From NCBI RefSeq assembly GCF_024643205.1, contig NZ_JAMKQJ010000010.1, forward strand, positions 1-64,000: DNA of 64,000 nucleotides, read 5' to 3'. The stretch comes from Parapedobacter tibetensis (GTDB lineage: Bacteria > Bacteroidota > Bacteroidia > Sphingobacteriales > Sphingobacteriaceae). Shown piece after piece: positions 17,034 through 25,516 of the stretch; position 1 is the first letter of the stretch; each line of letters opens with the position of its first letter. The position numbers were made by a program, and so were the translations under genes. Under the pieces are notes generated by a model. That model saw nothing but the letters and a program-made list of their open reading frames with translations, was not told the DNA's origin and ran no database searches.

Positions 17034-17402
17034 CTAAAAGGATTTTCGTAAAAAAAATTCCTCGATTTTGTCTTTTAAGTTTGAGTAATATTTCTTTTTT
17101 TCTTGAGTTAGTTTCGTTTCAAGTGAATAACATTCATCTACAATGCAAAGTAGCTCTTCTTTAGACTTCAAAACGAATAGTTTTTCAAATTCTACACCTA
17201 AAACATCGCATATCAGCATTATTTTATACCAAGCAGTATTATACTCTGCTCTTTCAATTCTTCCCACAGATATGCTGTCAGTTCCGCTCTTTAGACCAAC
17301 TTGATGCTGGGAAAACTTTCTTTTTAATCTTTCAAGCCGAAGCATGCAGCCTACGTGAACACTAATAATTTTGATATGTATAGGCGTATTCTTTTGTGAC
17401 AT
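17034..17402 (-). CDS. XRE-family HTH regulator
   Basis: 122 residues, AT-rich. An HTH_3-like domain spans about residues 18-75 (LRLERLKRKFSQHQVGLKSG, ISVGRIERAEYNTAWYKIML, CDVLGVEFEKLF), followed by a charged coiled-coil-like tail (ECYSLETKLTQEKKKYY). It lies between the abiE operator and the structured RNA region, transcribed away from the latter. Likely a cytoplasmic repressor of an accessory element; target unknown. Confidence 0.75.
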   Translation of the reverse strand: MSQKNTPIHIKIISVHVGCMLRLERLKRKFSQHQVGLKSGTDSISVGRIERAEYNTAWYKIMLICDVLGVEFEKLFVLKSKEELLCIVDECYSLETKLTQEKKKYYSNLKDKIEEFFLRKSF

Positions 17403-17444
17403 GTGGTAAAGGTTTCGATAAACAATATTTTTATTCGATACATA

Positions 17445-17475
17445 TTTGTATTGAATATGATTTTTATTATATTTG
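17445..17475 (+). promoter_or_regulatory. consensus Bacteroidota promoter
   Basis: TTTG (17445-17448), 19-base spacer, TATATTTG (17468-17475). Both boxes match the housekeeping sigma consensus. No open reading frame follows, so it should drive the structured RNA described next, starting at about 17482. Confidence 0.75.
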
Positions 17476-17481
17476 CATCAG

Positions 17482-17745
17482 TTAATAGATGTCCCTTAGG
17501 GGAGAGGTGTTAAACAAAGAGTCTCGGTCGCAAATCCGACATTTAAATCCAATCGAGACGGTAGATTAATGCCCGTGGCGAATTTTGCGTACTTTTGTAC
17601 GACTATAGCGCCATGGGCTCTATCGTAAGACGTATTGGAGGGGTCGGACCTTGCGACACGCAGATAGAGCCCGCTATAGTTTTCGTGCTCTATCATAAAC
17701 GGGACTCGTTTTCAAACTAACCATTATGAAAACGAGTTTTTTATT
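17482..17745 (+). ncRNA. structured small RNA candidate, unassigned
   Basis: About 260 bases bounded by a consensus promoter and a strong terminator, with no supported reading frame. Helices visible: GTCTCG (17521-17526)/CGAGAC (17554-17559) enclosing GTCG/CGAC; an 18-bp helix made of ACTATAGC (17602-17609) and GGGCTCTATC (17615-17624) against 17663-17680, with a 5-base bulge; an alternative CCCGTGGCG/CGCCATGGG pairing; and GTCCC near 17492 with GGGAC near 17703. GCTCTATC-GTAAGACG (17617-17632) recurs as GCTCTATCATAAACG (17687-17701). It does not resemble tmRNA, RNase P RNA or SRP RNA as I know them; 6S-like RNA or an antisense regulator cannot be excluded. Confidence 0.6.
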
Positions 17746-17748
17746 TTT
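17704..17748 (+). terminator. terminator of the structured RNA
   Basis: Perfect 10-bp stem ACTCGTTTTC (17704-17713)/GAAAACGAGT (17728-17737) followed by TTTTTATTTTT. Confidence 0.8.
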
Positions 17749-17918
17749 ACAGCTTGCCAGTTTTTCCGATCCAATAGGAGAGGGGAGAGCGGTATGTTCA
17801 AAGGCGTGGAGTATCTCCACTAAAAATCTCTTTAAAAATGTTATAAAAGTGCCGGTTTGATTTAGGTGATTAATCTGAATGAATTAACGATTTCTTACAC
17901 CTAAAATCAAACAATACG

Positions 17919-18971
17919 ATGAAGCAAAAAATACGCTTAATGGCCGGGCTATGGCCTTTGCTAAGGCTATTGGCCTTAACCAAGAAATATAAACGAAAGC
18001 CAATCATTCTAAAATCATCCAAAACAGCCGAGCAACCTCCGTTACATCTTCGGTCATCCTCCGATGGTTCTTCGCTGCTGCTGGATACCCGAGCCTTAAC
18101 AGCCCCGTACTTAAAACGTGTTTTCTCCGCTTGTTCTCCGCTGCTCCTTCGGTGCTTCTCCGCTGTTCCTCCGCTGCTCAAGCGTAGAAGCAGCGGAGAA
18201 CGAGCGAACAATGAGCGGAAAACCACCGAAGCGGGAGCGGCGCAGGTGCGCAGCGGGTATTGCTTAGGTAATGGCAACCAGCGGAGCATAAACGGAGCGG
18301 AAGCGGACAAGGTTAGGCGACGGGTTCGAGATGGCTCCCAGACTGCTGCGGTCTCGCTGGCGATGCGCGAGCTGTCGGCTAGGGGTCACAGTGCTGTTTT
18401 TAAGCAGCGAACCCCGGGCGAGACAGCCGGTATACTGCACGAAGACCCGACCATGATGCGGAGCATTTTGGGCACTGGTGCGCTTGGGGATAAACTGCAT
18501 ATGGAAGCATGTTCCCGTCCACCTTCCCTTACCCTTCCTTCGGTCCTTATCCGCATATGTCCCGCATATACTTCGGTAAAAAGGCCCAAAAGCGGCACTT
18601 TAGCGAAGAGTAAGCGGCTATATAGCGGGAGAAAGGCGCATACGGAGGGGCATGGAATGGGGTGGAACGTGGCGCGCCCGTCAACCGCTTGGGGTTGTCT
18701 TCAGACCGGCTTGGAGATGGCTTCGGATATAAGTGCGGTGCTGAACGGGTTTTTGACGGGGCTTGTTCGGCCGAAAGCGGAACGAGACCCGAAGGTGTCC
18801 CGTTGGAGTGCCGTAGAAGCCCCGTCCGAGCGGCAAAGCCGTATGCCGGATGGTTCCGGAGCTGAGAAGGGTATGCCACGTTGGCTGCCGGCCAAAAGAG
18901 ATTCCGAAGAATCATGTGTTTGTACCCATGCGAAGGCACCAGCCCGCAGCGGGCTGGGCCTCGCTTTGGGG
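17919..18971 (+). other. long open frame upstream of tlpA-like gene, probably not coding
   Basis: The TlpA frame stays open back to an ATG at 17919, adding 351 codons. The predicted peptide is rich in S, R, P and A, lacks recognisable folds, and is built over GC-rich, repeat-like DNA. One part is a perfect 13-bp inverted repeat GTTCTCCGCTGCT (18133-18145)/AGCAGCGGAGAAC (18189-18201) inside many CCGCT/AGCGG words. The last part (GGGCCTCGCTTTGGGGATGAC) resembles the ends of the palindromic repeats found inside genes at 24.8, 25.2 and 59.0 kb. I read the stretch as an intergenic repeat block that happens to be stop-free; a true giant N-terminal extension is possible but unlikely. Confidence 0.5.
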
Positions 18972-19550
18972 ATGACCTTGTTTTTCTTGTTAGCCTTGTT
19001 CAGTGGCCTGTGTGCACAACCGAGCACGCAACGCGCAATGGAAGTAGACAGTATTACGCCATTGCAGATAGGTGACACCATCCCCGAGGCGCTATGGCGT
19101 CTGCCATTGCAGGTGATAAACCATCCGGATGGAAAGGAAACGATTACGCTGAATGACTATCGGAATAGTAAACTGATTATACTGGATTTTTGGGCCACGT
19201 GGTGCAAGCCGTGTCTGCAATCGCTCAATAAGCTGGATGCTATTAGGGACTCGGCATTCCAAGCCGAACTGGCGGTCATACCCGTGCAGGCTTTTGACAG
19301 TGAACGCCGGGCTTTGGAATTTATAGACCGGCATCATTGGACGCGCTATTCCGTGGTGAATGACCCTGCATTGCACAGTGATGTTTTTTCCCGATACCTG
19401 ACGGCCTTCGGCACGGTGTGGATAACCGATGGAAAGCTCTACGCCATCCCGCAGTATGAGGCCATCACAGCAGAAAACATCGCTAAGGTCATTCAGGGAC
19501 AACCTGTCCATATGGAAAACCAGCCAGAACAACCTATTTCGAACAACTAA
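18972..19550 (+). CDS. TlpA-like thioredoxin-fold protein (WCKPC)
   Basis: Periplasmic disulfide oxidoreductase of the TlpA/ResA type. The Met at 18972 gives a hydrophobic signal segment (MTLFFLLALFSGLCAQP) and ~190 residues, the family norm. The active site reads ILDFWATWCKPCLQSLNKLD with the CxxC motif; the later cis-Pro region is weakly recognisable. Ten bases separate it from the SusC gene, so it should be co-transcribed. TlpA-SusC-SusD clusters with MauE and DUF6520 genes recur in Sphingobacteriaceae, where the redox proteins may service Cys-containing small secreted peptides (inference). Confidence 0.8.
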   Translation: MTLFFLLALFSGLCAQPSTQRAMEVDSITPLQIGDTIPEALWRLPLQVINHPDGKETITLNDYRNSKLIILDFWATWCKPCLQSLNKLDAIRDSAFQAELAVIPVQAFDSERRALEFIDRHHWTRYSVVNDPALHSDVFSRYLTAFGTVWITDGKLYAIPQYEAITAENIAKVIQGQPVHMENQPEQPISNN

Positions 19551-19560
19551 ACCACTTGAA

Positions 19561-22500
19561 ATGAAAACAACCATATCACTGATACTATTCCTATGCTTTG
19601 CCGGAATGGCAGCATTTTCCCAGCAGGAAGTAATGGGAGTTGTACGATCAGCGGAAGACCGTGCTTCACTTAGCGGTGCCAATGTCCGTTCCATCTCATC
19701 TGGCGGTTCGGCCACTACAGACAGCGAAGGCCGTTTCCGGCTTTCTGTATCTGCGGGTACGGATACCATACAGGTGACCTATATAGGCTATATCACACAG
19801 CGTATACCTATTAACAAGATGCGGATCCCCGAAACCATCGAGATTTACCTCGAAGCAGATGCATCCACATTAGAAGAGGTGGTCATCAACACCGGCTATT
19901 ACAAGGTGCCGAAGGAAAGGGCTACGGGTTCATTTACCCATGTCGATAACAGCCTGCTTAATCGCAGCGTGGGGTCCAATATCCTCCAGCGGTTGGAAGG
20001 TATCGCTCCCGGCGTACAGTTTGTCAATGCTAACGGCGCCTCAGCCTCGGACATCCGTGTGCGTGGTGTGGCCACCATCGAATCGGACGAGACCCCGCTC
20101 ATCGTGGTTGATAATTTCCCCTATGAGGGGGATATCAACAGCATCAACCCCAACGATGTCGAGAGCATCACCGTACTACGCGATGCGGCAGCAGCCAGTA
20201 TATGGGGTGCCCGGGCCGGCAATGGCGTGATTGTGATCACCACCAAACAGGGACGGTACAACCAGCGAGCCAAGATCTCCGTCAATAGCAACTTCACGAT
20301 GGGGGAGAAGCCGGACCTGTTCTACAGCCAGAGTTGGCTGCCGAGTGCCACGGTGATGGATATCGAGAAGGAATTATTCGAACGAGGTGGGTATTACCTG
20401 GAATCGACCAACCAGCGTCCTTTCCCGGCTTACGTGGAGCTGCTCATCAAACATAAAAATGGATCGATCGATGACGCGGAACTGGCCCGGCAGGAAGCCA
20501 TCATGCGCAAGACGGATGTGCGCAACGAGGCCATGCGCCACCTGTACCGGGGAGAGTCCCACCAGCAATATGCAATCAACATCAGTGGGGGCGGTGAGCG
20601 CTACCGCTATTACCTCTCCACCGGATATGACCAAAACCGCAGCATACTGGTGGGCAATGGCAACAATCGCCTGAACATGAATTTGCAGAATACCTTTCAG
20701 CCGATCGATGGCTTGGAAATAACGGCGGGCATCTGGTATGCCCAACAACGGGCGACCAATAACGGATTGTCGCTGAGCAACCTCAATCCGGCCGCGGCAC
20801 AACAGGTATCCACCTATGTGCGCTTGGCCGATGAACAGGGCAATACGCTTGCCATTCCCCATGAACGGCGATTGGCTTACTATGACAGGGCAGAAGCTGA
20901 TGGTCTGCTCGACTGGCACTACCGTCCACTGGACGAATTGCAGCTGACCGACAATACTTCCACCGGCAATGAATATCGGCTGAACGCCGCGTTGCGCTAC
21001 CGGTTTCTTGACCACTTCAACCTGAACGTGACATACCAATACCTGCAGAGCAGCAGCACCGGCAAAAATTATTATGACGCCGATAGCTATTTCGTGCGCA
21101 ACCTGGTAAACCGTTTCACACAGGCCGACGGAAGCCGCATGGTGCCGCACGGGGCGATCCTGGACGGCGGGCGCAACACGGTTGGACGGAGCCAATCAGG
21201 GCGGGCGCAGCTCAACTACAGCCGTGATTTCGGCAGTGACCACAGCGTGACAGCCCTGACCGGTGCGGAGATCCGGGAAGCGGTCAGCGAAAGCTCACCG
21301 GGCTACCGGATCTACAACTTCGACCGCGAGCTGCTGACGGGCACGGCCACCTATAATTACAACCAGGCCTATCCGGTTCGGCCTTCGGGCAGCTCCCGTT
21401 TGCCCACGCCGCCGACGGGTTTGACCCATTACACCGATCGCTACCTCTCTTACTTCGGCAACGCGGCCTACACCTATACCGGTCGCTATACGCTCTCGGG
21501 CAGCCTGCGCTGGGATGGAAGCAATCTCTTTGGGGTAAAGACCAACCAGAAGGGGGTGCCGCTGTGGTCCATAGGCGGTAGCTGGAATGCGAGCAAGGAA
21601 CCCTTTTACGGGCTGGGCGATATCCTCCCGTACCTGCGTCTGCGGGCAACGTACGGAAGCGCAGGCAATGTCAATAAGCAGGTAAGTGTGTTCCCGGTTG
21701 TGCGGTTTACCACCAATTCCACTACGGGGCTGCCGGTGGCCAACGTGCAGAGCGTGGGTAACCCTTCATTGCGTTGGGAGCAAGTGAATACGTTGAATTT
21801 CGGAGTGGATTTCGCCAGCCGGAACAACCGGATACAGGGAAACGTCGAATACTATACCAAGTACGCGGAAGATCTGATTGGGGAGGACTTTATGGCCCCG
21901 TCTACGGGTATCAACAGCGCGGCTCGGCTCTCCAACCAGATCAACTACGCCAACCTGCGTACCCACGGCTGGGACGTGCAGGTCACCACGCGCAATCTGA
22001 CAGGTGTGTTGAACTGGCAGACAGGCTTTCAATTTAGCCATGTCCGCAACAAGGTTACGCATTTCAGCACCGCCGAAGTAAATACCATTGGTACGTATTT
22101 CACTAACCCACCCCCGGTTATCGGCCAATCCAGGGATGCGGTATATGCATTGCCTTGGCATGGGCTGGATGGCGACACAGGGATGCCGCTGGTGGACGTG
22201 GATGGACAAATGGGTATGGATTACGATGCTTATATCCGAAACTACGATGCAGATAAACTATTGATTGCCGGTATGCGTGTGCCGCCGTTTTACGGAGCGC
22301 TCCGGAATACCCTCGAATGGAAAGGAGTGCAGGTGGGGGTGAACATCGTCTGGAAGGCCGGTTACGTTTTCAGAAGGCAGTCCATATCACCGGGGCAGGA
22401 ATACAGCACCTCAGGATACCATATCGACTATTTCAGGCGGTGGCAGCGTCCCGGGGATGAACTGCATACAGACGTCCCCGCCTGGGCCGAGACGGTACAA

Positions 22501-22758
22501 CCTTACCGGAGCCAGTCGTACCTATATTCCGAGGCATTGATAACCGACGGCGATCAAATCCGCTTGCAGGATGTCAACTTATCGTATGATTTGCCCGTTA
22601 ACCAGACGCTGCTACTGCGGCGCATGAGACTATACGCGTATGCACGCAACCTGGGGATATTGTGGAAAGCCAACCAAGATGACATCGACCCGGACTATGT
22701 CAATGCAGAATACATCGCGCCAAGGATGTTTTCCGTTGGTGTGCAAGTGGATTTTTAG
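19561..22758 (+). CDS. SusC/RagA-type TonB-dependent outer-membrane receptor
   Basis: 1065 residues from the Met at 19561 (signal peptide MKTTISLILFLCFAGMAAFS); the frame opens earlier inside tlpA but this start fits best. A carboxypeptidase-regulatory-like domain (QEVMGVVRSAEDRASLSGAN) precedes the plug (SDIRVRGVATIE, PLIVVDNFPYEGD, ESITVLRDAAAASIWGARAG, NGVIVITTKQG) and a long beta-barrel ending in VGVQVDF. No STN domain, so it probably does not signal to a FecR protein. It imports a ligand captured with the SusD lipoprotein encoded 37 bases downstream. Ligand unknown; association with TlpA/MauE suggests a peptide or thiol-containing substrate rather than a glycan (inference). Confidence 0.9.
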   Translation: MKTTISLILFLCFAGMAAFSQQEVMGVVRSAEDRASLSGANVRSISSGGSATTDSEGRFRLSVSAGTDTIQVTYIGYITQRIPINKMRIPETIEIYLEADASTLEEVVINTGYYKVPKERATGSFTHVDNSLLNRSVGSNILQRLEGIAPGVQFVNANGASASDIRVRGVATIESDETPLIVVDNFPYEGDINSINPNDVESITVLRDAAAASIWGARAGNGVIVITTKQGRYNQRAKISVNSNFTMGEKPDLFYSQSWLPSATVMDIEKELFERGGYYLESTNQRPFPAYVELLIKHKNGSIDDAELARQEAIMRKTDVRNEAMRHLYRGESHQQYAINISGGGERYRYYLSTGYDQNRSILVGNGNNRLNMNLQNTFQPIDGLEITAGIWYAQQRATNNGLSLSNLNPAAAQQVSTYVRLADEQGNTLAIPHERRLAYYDRAEADGLLDWHYRPLDELQLTDNTSTGNEYRLNAALRYRFLDHFNLNVTYQYLQSSSTGKNYYDADSYFVRNLVNRFTQADGSRMVPHGAILDGGRNTVGRSQSGRAQLNYSRDFGSDHSVTALTGAEIREAVSESSPGYRIYNFDRELLTGTATYNYNQAYPVRPSGSSRLPTPPTGLTHYTDRYLSYFGNAAYTYTGRYTLSGSLRWDGSNLFGVKTNQKGVPLWSIGGSWNASKEPFYGLGDILPYLRLRATYGSAGNVNKQVSVFPVVRFTTNSTTGLPVANVQSVGNPSLRWEQVNTLNFGVDFASRNNRIQGNVEYYTKYAEDLIGEDFMAPSTGINSAARLSNQINYANLRTHGWDVQVTTRNLTGVLNWQTGFQFSHVRNKVTHFSTAEVNTIGTYFTNPPPVIGQSRDAVYALPWHGLDGDTGMPLVDVDGQMGMDYDAYIRNYDADKLLIAGMRVPPFYGALRNTLEWKGVQVGVNIVWKAGYVFRRQSISPGQEYSTSGYHIDYFRRWQRPGDELHTDVPAWAETVQPYRSQSYLYSEALITDGDQIRLQDVNLSYDLPVNQTLLLRRMRLYAYARNLGILWKANQDDIDPDYVNAEYIAPRMFSVGVQVDF

Positions 22759-22795
22759 TTAGTTGTACTATTGCGAAACCACCAAATAAAAGACC

Positions 22796-24178
22796 ATGAA
22801 ACAAATAAATATACTGCTGTTAATTGTTGTGTTGTTTCTTTGTTCCTGCGGCAAAGAATTTTTAAACATAAAAAGGGACGGGAGTCAAATAATACCCTAC
22901 ACATTGGCCGACTATCAATCGATATTGGATAATGTCAATGTATTTAACTTCGATTCGGGTAACAGGTTGGCCATCATCGGAGGTGATGAATATTTCCTTT
23001 CCGATCAATCTTATGCGTCGCTCACTGCCCCTTATGAAAAGAATGGATATCTGTGGGGAAAAGACGTGTATGAAGGGCAGTCCGTACACGACTGGAATAT
23101 TGGTTACCATCGTATATTGCTAGCAAATCTGGTATTGGAGGGCGTAGATGGAATTGAGCCCAATGTTGACGAGGGGGTATTGAACAATGTCAAGGGCAAC
23201 GCCTTGTTTGTTAGGGCATACAATTTCTATCAACTTGCCCAACTCTTTTGCCATCCTTATGACGAGCGGAGCGCTTCCACGGATTTGGGTATTCCGATAA
23301 GACTGGAATCGGATATTACGATAACTACTCCGCGCTCCAATGTTGAGGCGACGTATGAGCAAATCATTGTTGATTTTAGAGAAGCAGCTGATTTACTGCC
23401 GGTATACTCGGGCAATCTGTACCGCCCTTCCAAAGTCGCAGCATATACAATGCTTGCAAAGGCATATCTGCACTTGGGAGATTATATTAACGGTGCTGAA
23501 GCGGCTGATCGGGCTTTGGCATTGAAAAATGAATTGATAGATTACAACGATATCGATGTCGACTCGGATTTGCCCTTTCCTATGCTTCCCGTTAGTAGGG
23601 AAGAAAACAAGGAAATTATCTATTTCTCAATGATGTCTAATATTCCTGTCATCCAAGTGAGTAGATTTAACGCGGATACGATACTATTGGGCTTATATGA
23701 AGCGGAAGATTTAAGGCGGAGGGCTTATTTTTATGAAGAAAATGACGGAAGGGTTGTGTTTAAAGGGTCATATGTCGGAGGTGGGCCGTACGCATTTTTT
23801 TCAGGACTTGCAGTAGATGAGTTATATCTCATTGCGGCCGAATGCCATGCTAGACAGGGAAATTTGCAGGAAGCTTTGGAACACGTGAACTTCCTGAGGA
23901 AACACCGCTTTTTAACGGCAACTTTTGAGCCCTTAGCCAATTTAACCAAGGAAGGCATACTGACATATATCATCGAGGAGCGGCGTAAAGAATTGGTGTT
24001 GCGAGGAAACTGCTGGGAAGACGTGAGGAGATTAAGACGAGATACCATGTTTTCGCGATCTCTTAAACGGATTATTGAGGGAGAGACGTATTTGCTAGAA
24101 CCCGGGTCTCCAAAATTGGCGTGGCCTATCCCAGAGGATGAAATCGCAATAAATAATATGCTTCAGAACGAACGGTGA
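22796..24178 (+). CDS. SusD/RagB-type outer-membrane lipoprotein
   Basis: 460 residues with lipoprotein signal (LLIVVLFLCSCGKEFLNIK). SusD landmarks: ALFVRAYNFYQLAQLFCHPY, the TPR-like RPSKVAAYTMLAKAYLHLGD and the C-terminal EERRKELVLRGNCWEDVRRL. It caps the adjacent SusC barrel and binds the substrate. Base composition is lower in GC than the SusC gene. A strong terminator follows 13 bases after the stop. Confidence 0.9.
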   Translation: MKQINILLLIVVLFLCSCGKEFLNIKRDGSQIIPYTLADYQSILDNVNVFNFDSGNRLAIIGGDEYFLSDQSYASLTAPYEKNGYLWGKDVYEGQSVHDWNIGYHRILLANLVLEGVDGIEPNVDEGVLNNVKGNALFVRAYNFYQLAQLFCHPYDERSASTDLGIPIRLESDITITTPRSNVEATYEQIIVDFREAADLLPVYSGNLYRPSKVAAYTMLAKAYLHLGDYINGAEAADRALALKNELIDYNDIDVDSDLPFPMLPVSREENKEIIYFSMMSNIPVIQVSRFNADTILLGLYEAEDLRRRAYFYEENDGRVVFKGSYVGGGPYAFFSGLAVDELYLIAAECHARQGNLQEALEHVNFLRKHRFLTATFEPLANLTKEGILTYIIEERRKELVLRGNCWEDVRRLRRDTMFSRSLKRIIEGETYLLEPGSPKLAWPIPEDEIAINNMLQNER

Positions 24179-24191
24179 TGTTTATCATTAA

Positions 24192-24218
24192 GGCAGTTCT
24201 CCGGTTTGGAGAACTGCC
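24192..24218. terminator. bidirectional terminator between convergent operons
   Basis: Perfect 11-bp stem GGCAGTTCTCC/GGAGAACTGCC with loop GGTTT. It lies between the plus-strand SusD stop and the minus-strand DUF6520-like stop and can serve both. Confidence 0.8.
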
Positions 24219-24227
24219 TTCGTTTGT

Positions 24228-24584
24228 TTAGGGGTAGTTTGAGTCTTGGCCCACAGTGACATCATCATCCGCCTCTGCTTCAGAAACCGTACTCGGAACA
24301 TCTATTGCTTCAGCATCAAATGTGAGATGTATGGCGCAACGGTCTCCGGAATTGGCGGTAGCACATCCTGAACCGACTGCAGGAGGATCATTGTCCAGCT
24401 TTTCGCCGATTTGTTGCAGTGATTCATCATCCGGATCGGTGGCGTCGGACGTTATCTCATACCACCCATCCTCGGGTTGCTGGGTAGACTCGACATACTT
24501 AAACGCCGAAAATCCGATAAACGTGGCCGCCAGGGCCAACGCGAAAAAATACTGCTTAATAAATATTGCTGCTTTACTATGCAT
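24228..24584 (-). CDS. DUF6520-like small exported protein
   Basis: 118 residues: a short basic start, one hydrophobic export segment (IKQYFFALALAATFIGFSAF) and an acidic mature part with two Cys (GSGCATANSGDRCAIHLTF). This matches the DUF6520 pattern of Bacteroidota: small secreted proteins with paired Cys encoded next to MauE/DoxX-type redox membrane proteins and TlpA. Last gene of the minus-strand group. The two Cys could be the client of the local disulfide machinery (inference). Confidence 0.6.
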   Translation of the reverse strand: MHSKAAIFIKQYFFALALAATFIGFSAFKYVESTQQPEDGWYEITSDATDPDDESLQQIGEKLDNDPPAVGSGCATANSGDRCAIHLTFDAEAIDVPSTVSEAEADDDVTVGQDSNYP

Positions 24585-24740
24585 AACAGGAACTTTTTTC
24601 TAACACATCGAAAAAAGGGTACCAAAAATGTTTAGTGAAAAAATGAATAATTATTGTCCGGTCACTGACGTGGAGATTCCGGTCACGTGCCGTTGGCCAT
24701 TTCGCTGGAGATGGCACATCGGCAGGGTAGGACGGATGCA

Positions 24741-25436
24741 CTAGGCCCTGCGCCGGAAAAGGGCGAATTTCCTCGGAAAGCGGATACGCCTTTTAATCTC
24801 GTATACGTTGGATTGCTTCACGCCACTACCCTTGTCCAATGCACGGGTTCGCAATGACGATGAGGAATGGCTGTCCGCTGACGGTTTGCGCTGGGGCCGG
24901 GTGAGCCAGATGCCGAGAATAGAGAGAAGTAGGAAACCGAGGTTGAACCACAGGTGCTCATTCCACGAAAGGCCAGACACGATGGATCCGCATCCACACG
25001 GCTTTTTGGCGTACCAGCCCAATACACCGAAGAGGATGAATAGCGTGAAGCTGAGCATCAGGATGGCGGAGAGCCACAAGCCGAGCCTATGGAGGGATTC
25101 GGGGATTGGGATGAGTGAAAGCAATTTTCGTCCAAAAGTAGGCTGCTTCGCTCCTCCACGGTACCGCGGGCTCTTGCTCGCAGTGACGAAAAGATTTGCT
25201 TGCGATGACGGGAGGTTTGGCCAAGCGATAAGCACACCGGCCAGTAGCTCCAAGAGGGGCAACAACCAGAAAAGCACATCGGCCCACCAGTCCGGGAAGG
25301 GTTGCCGCAGCAGGGTGCTGTAGAATCCTTGAAGACCCCACAGCTTTTCCACTGCGACCGGAACCCACAGTAGCAGGAGGGTTAACCGGACCGAGGCGAC
25401 GAGAGGTGAAGCGATATGTTTTCGAGTAATCGACAT
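24741..25436 (-). CDS. MauE/DoxX-type redox-associated membrane protein with in-frame repeat insertions
   Basis: The Met at 25436 (MSITRKHIASPLVASV) is preferred over 25511. Four hydrophobic segments and the motif KKPCGCGSIVSGLSWNEHLW identify a MauE-like protein, normally ~150 residues, which passes electrons or disulfides across the inner membrane. This one is ~231 residues because the loop after the second membrane segment carries ~35 extra residues (LFVTASKSPRYRGGAKQ) and the C-terminus ~45 more; both extra parts are encoded by palindromic intergenic-type repeats (25140-25209 and 24809-24859). The reading frame stays open through both. Confidence 0.75.
   Translation of the reverse strand: MSITRKHIASPLVASVRLTLLLLWVPVAVEKLWGLQGFYSTLLRQPFPDWWADVLFWLLPLLELLAGVLIAWPNLPSSQANLFVTASKSPRYRGGAKQPTFGRKLLSLIPIPESLHRLGLWLSAILMLSFTLFILFGVLGWYAKKPCGCGSIVSGLSWNEHLWFNLGFLLLSILGIWLTRPQRKPSADSHSSSSLRTRALDKGSGVKQSNVYEIKRRIRFPRKFALFRRRA
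24809..24859. repeat. palindromic repeat inside the 3' part of the MauE-like gene
   Basis: Read on the minus strand it starts CGTCATTGCGAACC and ends GTGAAGCAATCC, the termini of a widespread intergenic repeat type. It encodes part of the extra C-terminus of the MauE-like protein. Confidence 0.6.
25140..25209. repeat. palindromic repeat in-frame inside the MauE-like gene
   Basis: Minus strand shows GTCATCGCAAG (25199-25209) then CGTCACTGCGAGCAAG, identical over 16 bases to the start of the element at 58994-59119, and ends with GAGGAGCGAAGCAGC. It lies in the loop between two membrane segments. Confidence 0.65.
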
Positions 25437-25516
25437 ATCACAAAAGTAGCCCATGGGAGGCCCCACCAATGTTAAGCGGTTTACATTCTCCCGGTTAAAG
25501 GTTAACATCACAGCTG

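Noticed and set aside
17496..17696. 66-codon minus-strand frame over the structured RNA
   Set aside because: Overlaps the helices of the RNA candidate; composition and sequence are not protein-like and no start signal is evident.
20374..21195. 273-codon minus-strand frame inside SusC
   Set aside because: Antisense shadow of a clear SusC gene in GC-rich DNA.
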